Shown here: piece after piece, positions 1 through 29,030 of the stretch
Numbering within the stretch: the first letter of the stretch is position 1
Layout of the letters: every line of letters starts with the position of its first letter
Source of the DNA: Halichondria panicea
Lineage: Eukaryota; Porifera; Demospongiae; Suberitida; Halichondriidae
DNA: 64,000 bases
Reading direction: 5' to 3'
Assembly (NCBI RefSeq): GCF_963675165.1
Contig: NC_087392.1
Span: 4,733,442-4,797,441 of the forward strand
The notes under the pieces: generated by a model
Database searches by the model: none
Seen by the model: the letters and a program-made list of their open reading frames with translations, nothing else
Told to the model about the DNA's origin: nothing
Made by a program: the position numbers and the translations under genes

Positions 1-155
1 TTTGGCCATTATACAGAGGTGGCCTTTGTTGAGTGCTTGTTTTGCACACAAACTGTTCATTTGGGACCTGGCCTTTATATCAAAGTTGGCCTTTCTTCAA
101 GGCTGGCCATTAGCATTTTTCAAACTATACTCTACTGACACACACACACACACAC

Positions 156-3100
156 CATAGGCCTCCTCCACCATGAGGGCAAAAGGGTTGACATTCTTCA
201 CAGCGTCCTGTTGTCCTATCTTGAGTATATTCTCCAGTCCCTCCAGAGTGATCATGACCATACGAGGATCTTGCACTGTCAGCAGATCACACAGCGGCTT
301 TACGCAACCAACGTCCACCAAGTATCTGCAAGTGAGTGGGCGGGAAAAGCCTGTCACGTACAAAGAGCTATTGAAATCATCCATTAGCTTTGAATTTGGA
401 CAATCTGAACACAAATTACAAACTCATAAAGATACATAATTATAATTATATCAGGAGTGTATGAAGTCCACTCCTGATTATATAGATAGATAGATAGATA
501 GATAGCTACCAAAACTACCTCACCAGAAAATGTACAAAACGTAAAGGTATGAATTAAAGCCCCACTCAAAATAGACTCAACAAGTATGCAAAAGTGTCAA
601 TTTTCCAAAGGCAGACAAGTAGCTAATAAGGTGTCAATTAACTGTATTCTGGGCTACACTACATGTATCTAGTGAGACTTGACAGCCTCAAGAATTCATC
701 CAGTGGTAGTGTGGGAAGACATGAATGACAACTTGGCATCATCTCAAGTTGCACTCTCAAATAATGGTCCAGGAGTTAATCTAATTACCACCTCTTCCTC
801 TGCTGAAGCCAAACACTACACACCTCAAAAGAACATAATAAGATTTCCATTGGGTGCATTTTGTGTTACAGACACAAAGAATTAGTTAGCCAAAAGGTTT
901 CTTTACAGTCATGTACATGTAGGAGCAACCTAATCTCCCAATAGCCTGTAAGCAAAATGTTCATTAAGTACAACTCAAAGCTTTGCTGCATACTGATTTA
1001 GACTTATCGATATATGTCACATGACTGGTCACCTGATCTGCTCGGCTGTTCCCCCCTGTGTGGCGTTGAGTACCGCCCACGCAGCCTCCTTCCTCGTCTT
1101 GTAGTCCACCCCCGAGCTGAGCACCTCGATTAGTAGCGGGAATATGTTGCAGTCAATCACAGTCTGTGTGTGTGGAGGGGGTAATACAAGTTCACAATAA
1201 GGTACTTAAAAACTAAAAGGTTTTAGAAGACTCCATTTTAAAGAATGTTGGACCCACTCATCAATAGCACACCTCCACATGTTTGGTACGTGCATACATG
1301 TACAAACCAGTACTAGACATCATGTAACTGAAAACTATCCAATAATGTACATTTGTACAGAATTTTGTCAATTTCTAACAATTAACACACACATTGTTCC
1401 AGTTAGCCCCTACCACCATCAGACTCCCACCTGTATCTGCACTCTGTTGCCGGCGGTGACGTTGGATAGAGCCCAACACGCCTCCTTCTTGACTCCCTCG
1501 AAGCGACTGCTCAGGAGATGTTGTAGTGCAGGCAGAACTGAGCAGTTGAGCAGCAGCTGTGGGAGTGGAGTGGGTGGGTGGGGTTATAATTATATGGACA
1601 GTCATTAGACTCCTTCACTGGCCTCCCCTGAAAAGAAGGCCTGCTACTGACTTTTTACGTATACGCAAAAATAATTATTGGATATTTTTTTACTATAAAA
1701 CTGGAATTTTTGCTACAAAAATATCAAATGAATAAACAGACAAAGAATACAAATTCATAATAATTATTAAAGCCACACACAGAGCTATATAACTGGTTAG
1801 CTACATGTAAAGACAGAGCTGTAGGTTTGTTGCAGCAGCTATTTTCTTTCTGATAAAGTCTAGTCAGCTTTCCCTCCACAATGTTGCAGGCTGTGAGTCT
1901 TTTGTTAGCATAGCATAGCTATCAGAATGCTATCAGATGGGCTAGAAACCTTCAATCGAACTTTCTATCTACTTTCTTCAATCCACTTCCATTTGTTGTG
2001 ACGTCATTGTTTTACTGAGCATACACGTTGTTATCTTGCGTTTGCCGGTATCTGGCTAATGGTTAGCGCAAGCGCACACAGTCGATACCAGACCCACTCT
2101 TAGAGGAAGTGCGGCCTGAGATTGAGGCCACATGTACATGTACATTACAATGTATGCACGAGAATACGTATTGCCACTGTATGACACTACAAAACAATTG
2201 GCTCTGGAAATGCCAGTCAAATTCTCGAGCGAGAGTGGCCAATTTCCATAAATGGCCTGAAAAGCACAATTAATTAAGACTGGTATTTGTACACTTGATT
2301 TAGTTACAGGATCAAGCTTTATAGCTCATACACAAATTGTGTACCTCACAAAATTCCAAAATGCCAGACATACTTTTACAAAAGACCTTGTTTGAAGCAC
2401 TGTATTGTGGTCACCCTCTATGCAATACACAGCCAGGTTTATGTGCCCCCAAGTAAGTCTCCATGGACCTGACCACCTCTTTATTACAGCCACTGTTGGT
2501 CTACCCAAGGGGTGACTTCTATAGGAACAAGCTTCACTGCTACTAACCGTACAGACCTCACAATTACAAGTGTCAATATACACACATATCACACAGATGT
2601 GCAGTGCAGTGCATCTATTAAGCACCTGTGTCTGACGGTCGTCCCCTGTGAGGATGTTACCCACGGCTCGTAGGGCAGGGGCTAACACTTTCTTATCAGG
2701 GAAGAACAACAGCTCCACCAGACGTCGACATAAACCACCATCCACTATACGCTGGATACGATCGTTAGGACCATCACCTGAGGAGGGAGGGAAGTACTGA
2801 AGCCTGTCTCTACTGTGGTCTCCCTATAAGCAGGCCACCCTCTATCAGAGGAGGTACGACATGCGTGCCTCGACCTAGCAATTAGCCTCCCACGCTCAAC
2901 GTTATTGCACAGGCTTAATTGCTCAATCGAGGCACGCACTCATCCTCTGGCCCTCTATAAAGCGAGGTAATGGTCTCCATAGCAATGTGTTTGGGCCTGT
3001 GTTAGTAGGCCACCTCTTATTACAGCCCACTGTGTCTGCCGGATGGTGACTCACAGTACAAGTATTGACTAGATCAAAGGCCACACAGCTGTCAGGAATG

Positions 3101-5463
3101 CTCTATATTAGATCACTACTTCCTGTTTCAAGCCATTAAAGAAAAGGTGGTAATTGCTCGAGGTTACTGCTCACCAATGAACGCGACAGACCAAGCGCAG
3201 TTACAGAGAACCTCCATATCCTCAGAGTGGAGTAGTTTAGCCAGCACTGGAATGGACAGTTGCACCTGTCATGTGTGTGGGTGGAGGGGATACAGGTTAC
3301 AGTATGCAATCAGAGGAGGTACGACATGCAGGAGCAATAATCTATTTATAGACTTGATTAGCTGACAAAGCATTATTAAACCTAGGCCTACACATGAACG
3401 GGATGAAACTACAGCTCTCAGCCTAATTGCTCCTGCATGTCATACCTCCTCTGGTATTATAATACAATACACAGCATCAAAATGGTCGTTCTTTTAATGG
3501 TATAATGCAAGCCTTAATTATACACTGTCTATTGTGGCCACCCTCTATAAATACAGCCAGGTTAATGACCTACACATGTATGATAAAAAAAACATGTGTT
3601 TGGACCTGTAGCAGGCCACCCGCCACTGTTGGACTACCCATGCAAGGGATGAAATCACCAACTCTAATCAATAGATCATCGGCCAGTTGCTGTTTCCCAT
3701 GGAAACTGACCACCCACTGCACTACAAAGCTAACCATACAATGAAAATGAAAACCACTATTCTGTAACACAGAACAACAACATTTTCAACTTACATGTAG
3801 GACAAAAACTGGCCTTTGGTAACAAAGCTACATGTACATGTACCGTATAGCGGGTAATTTTCGTCGATGCAAATTTACATATGAACCACCGAGTTTAATA
3901 TTTCATATTCTAAATATTCGTACAGCTCAGAATGGTGACGTAGGACTTGTTGCCAATAATATTTGGACTAATGCTCTAAATCTGAAAATTTGGACCATAT
4001 CCGCTTTTTGGACCATTTGAACCATAACCCGGTATTATGGTATGTACGGAGAGTCCACTTACTGCCCCTAGGTCCGGTGGTGGACTCTTCCCCCGACAAA
4101 GGTTAGAGAGAGTCCAAGTGGCGTTTCTCATCACAGCCACCTTGAGGGTAGGGTCTTGTAGTAATAACAGAAGAGGCTCCATTATACCAAATGATAGAGT
4201 GATGTCTCTGTACTCAGCACTGTCTCCAGCTATGTTGCCTAGTGCCCATACAGCCTGAGAGGGGGGGGGAGAGAGGTTTTGATGAGCCATAACTCAAGTT
4301 TGGTTGACCCAATTTCAATCATTTGGTGATTTCCTGAAAGCTAAGAACGAGTTCGTTCAAATGATAATATTATGCTCAGTTACATAATTTTTTGGATCGT
4401 GCCCAATAATTATTACACTTCCCCTCGTCTATATAGCCCATGGTTTTTGTCAAAACGGCCCTAAGCTCAATATACAGTGTAAGCTTTCAGAAAATCGAAG
4501 TTACGTTATGGCCATGAGGTCCTCCATGCATGCATAGTGCGTGCGTATAACTAAAACAGCTACATGCATGTACAGTTTTACTTTAGCCATAAAGTCATGA
4601 CCATAGACTATTACGACTTGTTTAACACACACACACATGCACACACGCACACACCTGTTCCCGTATGTAGTCGTGCTGTGAGAGGAGCAGCTGCACAAGA
4701 GGTGGGATGGCTCCGGCCTCAATGACCGTACGTGTTTGTAGGGTGGAGCCAGATGAAATGTTTGTGATGACCCAGGCAGCCTCAAACTGTAGGAGGGGGG
4801 AAGTGTGTTATGCACTGATCACCCTATAAGCAGAGCACCCTCTATAATACAGCCAGGTTATAATGGGTCTCAAAGTCTCCATAGCATGTGTTTGGACCTG
4901 TGCTAGCTGACTACCTCTTTATTATGCCTCGAGGCATAGGCCCATCATGGTAAAGCTGACTGTGTTAATACAGACTCTGTTGGTCTGACTAAGTATCAAC
5001 AAGTCTCACTGTAACACACACACACCTGTAGAAACGGACTGGTTGAACAGTGGAGAAACTCTACAAACTTTGGGAGACAGCCCAACCTAATGACCTCCTC
5101 AATCGGTGGATTGTCTGCAATAGAAACAGCAACAATACGAGGTAATGGACACAGTACACCATGGCAACTATGTAGCTAGCTACTAGTTTAGATAACAATA
5201 TCTATATATAAAAACGAAGCTTGCCCTAAAGCAAAGAGCAAATTTAGCAAAAATCGGCTGAAATTAAACAATTCTTCACTATTATAGCAATAGTAGAGGT
5301 ATAATACTGCACACACACAACCCCACACCCCTCCCCCCACACACACACACGTTCGTGACTCACTCAACTGTGAGAGTATGTGTCTAAACCTCCGCACTGC
5401 TGCCAGCTGCTCCTGAGGGTCCACACTGAACAGAGCCTTACAGAGCATGTCCAGGGGTGTGTC
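156..5463 (-). CDS. Importin subunit alpha, copy 1 (5'-truncated; 3' end outside window)
   Basis: Importin alpha carries cargo with a classical nuclear localisation signal to importin beta for nuclear import. Nine Armadillo-repeat exons are readable on the minus strand, about 5364-5463, 5026-5114, 4655-4786, 4063-4254, 3175-3265, 2626-2777, 1431-1556, 1033-1163 and 156-325. They encode the NLS-groove Trp/Asn pairs as [33 protein letters not shown] and [11 protein letters not shown], and the late-ARM peptide [14 protein letters not shown]. The sequence matches copy 2 at 31385-36681 almost base for base, and the exon differences I compared are synonymous. The two exons encoding the importin-beta-binding domain are absent: homology stops at 5714, inside the intron where they should follow. 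The final exon would lie left of position 1. Without the IBB this copy could not make a normal importin alpha. It may be a duplicated fragment, or the second haplotype misplaced by assembly. Confidence 0.88.
2846..2949. mobile_element. 104-bp MITE, CAGAGGAGG family (copy 1)
   Basis: Ends CAGAGGAGGTACGACATGCG and, inverted and degenerate, CGCACTCATCCTCTG. The flanks ACCCTCTAT and GCCCTCTAT make a 9-bp duplication with one mismatch. It is inserted in a family A repeat in an importin-alpha intron and present at the same site in copy 2 (34059-34162), so it predates the duplication. Confidence 0.85.
3311..3453. mobile_element. 143-bp MITE, CAGAGGAGG family
   Basis: Inverted ends CAGAGGAGGTACGACATGCA and TGCATGTCATACCTCCTCTG. 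It is also present in copy 2 (from 34533), where the right end has mutated to TTCTAG. The target duplication is not clear. Confidence 0.8.
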
Positions 5464-5716
5464 CTATAGCGGAGAATAGGACATGGTTCTTGATGTAATT
5501 GATTGATGAATACTGTACTAGTTGAGGTTGTTGTTATATGAATACTGCACTAATGGGTGTACGATAACCAGGTGAACATAGAATTAATTACACCGCAAAA
5601 AACATTCAATTCAAGTTACTAGGTTGGCCATGAAAGCATATTTAAACAAGCAAGAGAGAGAGAGAGAGCCATGTCACAATGCACATTGCATTCTACGTTA
5701 CAGTTCAGAGGTAGGG

Positions 5717-5889
5717 GGGAATTGAACTAATTAATTCTGACTAACCTCACAAGAGCCACCATTCTCACAAGGGCTGCTATCACACGGCTTTATTTCAGTT
5801 TGACAACCACTGGTGATGAAAAACAATTGCTAAAATTAACCCTAACCCGGCGTGCTCCTCTGCAAACTAATCAATGTAACCCTAACCCT
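5717..5889. other. Mosaic breakpoint: templated fragments and telomere-like units
   Basis: Between the last base shared by the two importin-alpha copies (5714) and the SENP gene lies a patchwork. Bases 5717-5811 are an exact reverse complement of 22644-22738 (an EGF exon of the Notch ligand plus some of its intron). Bases 5808-5837 are a direct copy of 26749-26778, overlapping the previous piece by CACT. Bases 5848-5879 are the reverse complement of 28762-28793 (second exon of transgelin gene 2). The joins carry AACCCTAACCC (5838-5848) and AACCCTAACCCT (5878-5889), which are CCCTAA telomere-type units. I could not trace 5890-5962. The EGF fragment is not part of any readable gene here. Confidence 0.85.
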
Positions 5890-5962
5890 GATTCATTTTG
5901 CAACCCTTTGTAATGCCTATTCAATATTGCGTTTAAAATATAGATACTGTGCTTAGTAAATT

Positions 5963-12898
<6,936 letters not shown>

Positions 12899-13245
12899 TG
12901 CGACCGTAGCCAGTCTACATCTTTAGTAGAGGGTGGTCATTGTACTTTGAGACTGTGTAGGTCAGCAAGACAGCTGAATCAGCAATAACTTTTGTCTAGG
13001 TTCAGAGGGCAGATACCACCAAAAGTTTCAGTCTCGGGTCCAGGCCGCGATTCCAGAGAAGTTTTTTTGCTGTTCTCCTAGATCCTGCTGTCCGTCCAAG
13101 GCCGGCTGAAGGGCCAAGGCTACACATCATGAGCTATCTAGTACTAAGGTGAGGAAGATGCAGACATATGTGTATTACTTGAATGAGCTACTGTACCCTG
13201 TAGTTTCAAGTGTACGTGGCTATAAAAGCATTGAGTCTAAAATAA
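12899..13245. promoter_or_regulatory. Shared upstream region between SENP and ULK4-like genes
   Basis: The two start codons face away from each other across 347 bp, so promoters for both genes must lie here or in upstream non-coding exons. I see no clear TATA box. Part of the stretch (about 13000-13060) looks like dispersed repeat DNA, with GTCTCGGGTCCAGGCCGCGA resembling the repeat near 43340-43375. Confidence 0.5.
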
Positions 13246-15188
13246 ATGGAGAACTACCTTCTGTGTGGTGAGCTCCAGTCCCAAGAGGAGGGTGTCTCTG
13301 CCTGGCCCACCCCGGTCAGCCTCGTGTACAAGGGACGGAGGAAGGGAAGTGTGCAGTTTGTGGGGATAGGGAAATACGACAAGCAAGACAAGAAATACAT
13401 CGAGAATGGAGTGAGTGCACACGCCCCCTTTTGTTTGCCTGTATAACTACTCGCTCTATCTATAGAATGTTTATATAGTGGTTTTTATAGTGGTTTTTTT
13501 GTAACATTTTGCCTGATTTTGATAGTTTTATCAGGCTTGATCGTAAGATTAAAAAAACCCCCGACTATACACCGACTTGGGGGAACTCCCTTATGCACGC
13601 ATTTAATAAAAAATCTCATGTTGTTGCCTATACATAATTATACATTGAGGGAAAACCCCGTTACGAGCTCTCCTTGTAGCCCTACATCAAGGGGAACCCC
13701 CCATTACGAGCAATTAGTCCTGATGTTCCCACTACACGTACAGGTACAGCTGATGCATTCTTTGGATCACGAGAACGTGCTCAAGTTCAGTGAATGGTAC
13801 GAGACTCCACAGCACATCTGGGTCATCACAGAGCTGGCCATCGGAGGCACCCTCTCTCACATACTGCACCAAGATGGCTGCATTCCCAGCCCTAATATCC
13901 ACGACTTTGTCCGGGACATTGCAGCTGGACTGACCTACATTCACTCCAGGGGGGTGCTCTATTGTGACCTGCAGCCCTCCAAGGTAACTTATTCCCATAG
14001 CACACAAATTAGCATGTACCTCATATAATAATCGCCTCAGCATTATAAAGTCGGTATTTACAGTAGAGCCCCTCTTAACGGCCACTCGTGAAAAAAAGCG
14101 AAGTGTGATACAAAGGCCAGGTCCCAAATGAACAGTTTGTGTACACAACCCCTCAACAAAGGCCACCTGTACATGTGTAATGATTATTATGGGTTCCCTA
14201 AAGGTGTCCACTATAAAGAGGCTGCACTGTATGTCCATTATTGATTAAGTACAAGCTATGCTACTTTTATTTTTCTATTTTAACTGTTGGGGCACTTCAT
14301 TATTGTGTATTTCACCAACAGATTGTACTGGATGGCCGTCAGCTACTGAAACTCAGCGACTTCACGCTAGCCCAGACAATGGCTGACTGCCATAACCATT
14401 ACAACCTCACGTCACTTGTAAACACATTACTGACGCCCTCGGGAAAAGACCACCCTCTAAAATACGCCCCCTCACCATTCTACGCTGCTCCTGAGTTGTT
14501 TGTTGATGGTGGACAGTTTTCAACAGCCAGTGACCTGTGGTCTCTAGGCTGCATCGTGTATGAGCTGAGTCTAGGTAATGCGAGTCTGGGTAATGCGAGT
14601 CTGGGTAATGCGAGTCTAGGTAATGCGAGTCTAGGTAATGCGAGTCTAGGTAATGCGAGTCTAGGTAATGCGAGTCTATAATTATACTAGTTTACTGCAA
14701 CACGCAGTCACCTGGTAAATGATTTTATGGTTACATTATTCAGCTTTAGAGCAAATTCAGATCACGTTGAATTCAGACAAATTTAATCATACAACAGTTT
14801 CAGATATCAACAGTGGCTGTAATAAAGAGGTGGTCAAACACATGCTATGGAGACTTTGGGACGCATACATTAACCTGGCTGTATTATAGAGGGTGGCCTA
14901 GCTGATTATGGGTGACAGGTTCTGTGTCACTGTGTAGTAGCAGGTAGTAGTAGTTGGATCGATGGATCATACTATTCTGGTAATGTTGTTGTCCCAAATT
15001 TATTGTGTTTTTTATATCTCACTACAGGTTGCAAACCATTTGATAGCAATGACCCTGACCTGCTACTCCAGTCTATCTCGTGCATACAACCAAACGCTGT
15101 GGTACAGTCTCCAGAAACAGCTCAACTATTATCAAACCTCCTCACAGGGGAACCTAGTCATCGGACTACACCGCCTCAGTATACATGA
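13246..15188 (+). CDS. ULK4-like pseudokinase (kinase domain only)
   Basis: ULK4 is a serine/threonine pseudokinase of the Unc-51 family linked to cilia and microtubules. Exons are about 13246-13410, 13744-13983, 14322-14574 and 15029-15188. The start MENYLLCGELQ and VYKGRRKGSVQFVGI match the ULK4 N-lobe pattern. HENVLKFSEWYETPQHIWVI, the catalytic-loop position LYCDLQPSK (YCD for HRD) and LSDFTLAQ (DFT for DFG) follow, then YAAPELF and SDLWSLGCIVYELSLG. The standard Ala-x-Lys lysine is not obvious. The lost HRD and DFG motifs agree with a pseudokinase. After CKPFDSNDPDLL the frame stops at 15188, and the long C-terminal helical-repeat region of ULK4 is not found before the next gene at 15389. 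The gene is therefore truncated, or joined to exons I did not recognise. Confidence 0.75.
14566..14680 (+). repeat. 15-bp minisatellite repeating the ULK4 5' splice site
   Basis: The unit AGTCTAGGTAATGCG is repeated about seven times at exact 15-bp spacing. The exon ends at 14574 as AGTCTAG/GTAATG. GTAATG recurs at 14575, 14590, 14605, 14620, 14635, 14650 and 14665. The frame stays open through the array, reading NASLG repeats, so any donor used would keep the frame of the downstream exon at 15029 (CKPFDS). Confidence 0.93.
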
Positions 15189-15388
15189 CTCTTCTATGTG
15201 TTCATTGCTTCATCGCTTTCAATGTGCGTATGAATCTTCCTTAAGAGCATTTTATCACTTACTAAATTTGTCTATTTTGATCCACAGTTTGTTACATGGT
15301 ATTTAGTTATGAACATGCTAAACTTGATAAAATGATAATTGACATATTGGGGTATCCCCTTATAAACCCACACAGTTGGTAAATTAAT

Positions 15389-16947
15389 ATGACCACCATT
15401 GTAGTACTGATGTCCCTAGTAGCTATTTGCTACACTCAGGAACTTGTTGTTGAAGACAGACCTCTCAACATTCTCCTGCTTAATGGCTTGTTTGCTGGCC
15501 ACCTGTTCCCACTGGTCAGCCTGGGTGAAGAGCTAGTCAGTAGGGGCCACAATGTCTCCCTCTGCTCCACTGTCATGGAGGGATCAAAATTGCTCCCAAA
15601 TCTACCAGAAAGTGTGGGAATAAAGTTCCTAAATGCTGGTTTGGATGTTATTACACTGGAAGAGTTTGAAGCACAAACCAGGAACCAAAAGGACGGACCT
15701 GGAGGTGCTGCAGTTGCTGACTTTGCTACAGTGCTCATCAATCGACTGTAAAGATTTTAAACAAATTGGAAACTTACGGAATTGAACGTTTTGATATGAT
15801 CGTATGCGATTTCTCTGTTATACATATCGGACTACACTATGCCATCTTGGGCAGGAAAGTCATTGCGTTCAGCTCCATGCTTCCCCCCTACCCTGCTATA
15901 GAATCCCCCTGGCCTCTTCCATTCACACTTAGCGGAGGCCAATCAGACGATTTGAGCTTCTTAGAACGTCTACAAAACTCGATACTAGCACCTTTGCTCA
16001 TCCCAGCATGGAACTATCTATTCTGGATCTTCTGCAAAGGCGACGAGAGATTGGAAACAACTCTAAATGGTATTAACTTTATGCGATATCCTGGGATTAA
16101 TATTCCCCATCTGATAACATCTGTAATTGGGTTCGATACACCTGCACTTCAAACTCCCCTCAGGCATTACGTAGGACCTATGGTGAAGAAAAGAACGGAC
16201 AAATTAGCAGAGGATCTGGAGGAATGGCTTAGTAACAAGAGAGAGAGATCTGTTATCTATATCAGCATGGGTACCACTGGCTATGTATCCGGGGATGTTG
16301 CTAGGACAATCATCGAAAGTGTGATGGCAACGAAATTTGATGCAGTTTGGGCCCTGAGAGACAACAATAGAGGGTCTATAGAAGGTGTTGAAATTGATGA
16401 CAATCGAATATTTATATCGGGATGGGTGCCACAGCAGACGATACTCGCGCATGCATCGATCCGATTGTGTATTCTCCATTGTGGACTGAATAGTGTGCAG
16501 GAGAGCCTATACAATGGCCTGCCTGTTGTGTGCCTGCCTCATGCCTTCGATCATTTCGCGACTGGTGGGACCATTCGTAATATTCGTGTGGGAATATCCA
16601 TGTACAGTTTTTTCGATAGCATTCTTGGGCATACAGACGTATCAATAAAGGATTTAACAAATGCAATCACGACAGTTTCAAGTGATGGGTATGTAGCAAA
16701 TGCTAGGAGGGTTTCACTCGTGTACAAGTTTGCTGGAGGAGCAGAGACAGCTGCAGGCCTGGTGGAGTACTATACTGATGTTGGGTACGATCACCTCATA
16801 CCAGCCTTTGCAAGATATCAGTGGAGCTGGATACAGTATCGTAATCTCGATGTGTGTGCTGTTCTGTTTAGTATTTTAGCTGTGTTTATGTTTCTGTCGT
16901 ACAAGTGCTTGTATAGTTGTGTCTGTGTGAAAGTATGTAGAAAGTGA
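15389..16947 (+). CDS. UDP-glycosyltransferase (UGT family) with an internal frameshift
   Basis: Membrane-bound UGTs of the ER transfer sugars from UDP-sugars to lipophilic acceptors. The gene is intronless here. The N-terminal part (15389-15751) has a signal peptide (MTTIVVLMSLVAICYTQ) and the acceptor-side motif GHLFPLVSLGEELVSRGHNV. The second part runs in the -1 frame from about 15739 to 16947. It contains ISMGTTGYVSG, the UGT signature WVPQQTILAHASIRLCILHC with GLNSVQESLYNGLPVV, a C-terminal membrane span (VLFSILAVFMFLSYKCL) and a basic tail. The usual HGGxNS is HCGLNS. The two parts are complete relative to the family, but need a one-base correction near 15740. The intervening stretch is too short for an intron. 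It is either a recent pseudogene or a sequencing error. Confidence 0.85.
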
Positions 16948-17137
16948 TTTGTTTGTTGTGATTTCCTGGGGGGGGGGGGGGGGGTTCTGTCACAAGTCAT
17001 AATTGTGAGTGAGCAGCCCCACCTCCCTCTACATGTAGCTCTGGGAATTCCAGTATAAATGCACACCGACACAGTTTCCAAGCAAAGATATCTGTTGTGA
17101 GAGCAGCCAGGCGTGCATAACAACAGTGCGCACAGCA
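16948..17137. promoter_or_regulatory. Upstream region of the Notch-ligand gene
   Basis: A 16-base G run (about 16969-16984) follows the UGT stop. Just upstream of the ligand start is a TATA-like box TATAAAT (17054-17060), preceded by the palindrome GGGAATTCC (17043-17051), which fits a Rel/NF-kB half-site pair. The TATA box is about 80 bp before the start codon at 17138. Function is inferred from sequence only. Confidence 0.35.
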
Positions 17138-26563
<9,426 letters not shown>

Positions 26564-26850
26564 TGTGTGCAATTTTATACCATTCGTATTCATGCAGCTT
26601 CTTTCATCGTTTTGTTATTTTCATGACCCTTTGCCATACGCAGGTAATAAACATGTTGTTATTATGATGATCCTTTGCCAGACAATTATTGCTATAGGTA
26701 ATGATCGATAAATTAATAAACACAATATGGACATACGTCCACTCACTGCACTGGTGATGAAAAACAATTGCTAAAATTTTTAATTGCAAAACAAGTTGCA
26801 AAACAGTCTATAATTAATGATTTAGTTCGATCCTCTCTATAGCAGTCACT
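26564..26850. other. Tail-to-tail spacer, Notch ligand and transgelin 1
   Basis: A 287-bp spacer between converging genes. It holds AATAAA-type signals and the stretch 26749-26778 that is also found at the 5.8-kb breakpoint. I see no gene in it. Confidence 0.6.
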
Positions 26851-27995
<1,145 letters not shown>

Positions 27996-28267
27996 TGTGT
28001 GAGAGCTATTAAAAGTCGGTGTCTAGCTTTATAAAACTGGAACTCACTTGCCCAATGCACGCAATTTTTACAAGGATAATTATTATAGCACTTCCGCTTT
28101 TGTGCCACAAATGCGCCATGCGCAGGAAGAGTACATTTTTGACTGTTAGTATTTTTACATTGTTAATATCACACATGAATTGAAATGTGCTAGGTATCAA
28201 AAACTGTTATATCAGCTCAAAAAAAATTTAATGATTGGACGATTGTTCATACTCCAGATAGTGGGGG

Positions 28268-29030
<763 letters not shown>

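Noticed and set aside
1279-1608. Plus-strand 109-codon open frame over importin alpha
   Set aside because: Opposite strand of an Armadillo exon and flanking intron; no homology.
5717-5811. EGF-like coding sequence ([13 protein letters not shown]) near the breakpoint
   Set aside because: An exact fragment of the Notch-ligand exon with no other exons around it, so treated as a templated insertion, not a gene.
15740-15765. A tiny intron in the UGT gene
   Set aside because: GTAAAG is present, but the stretch to the next coding sequence is far below a workable intron length and has no acceptor.
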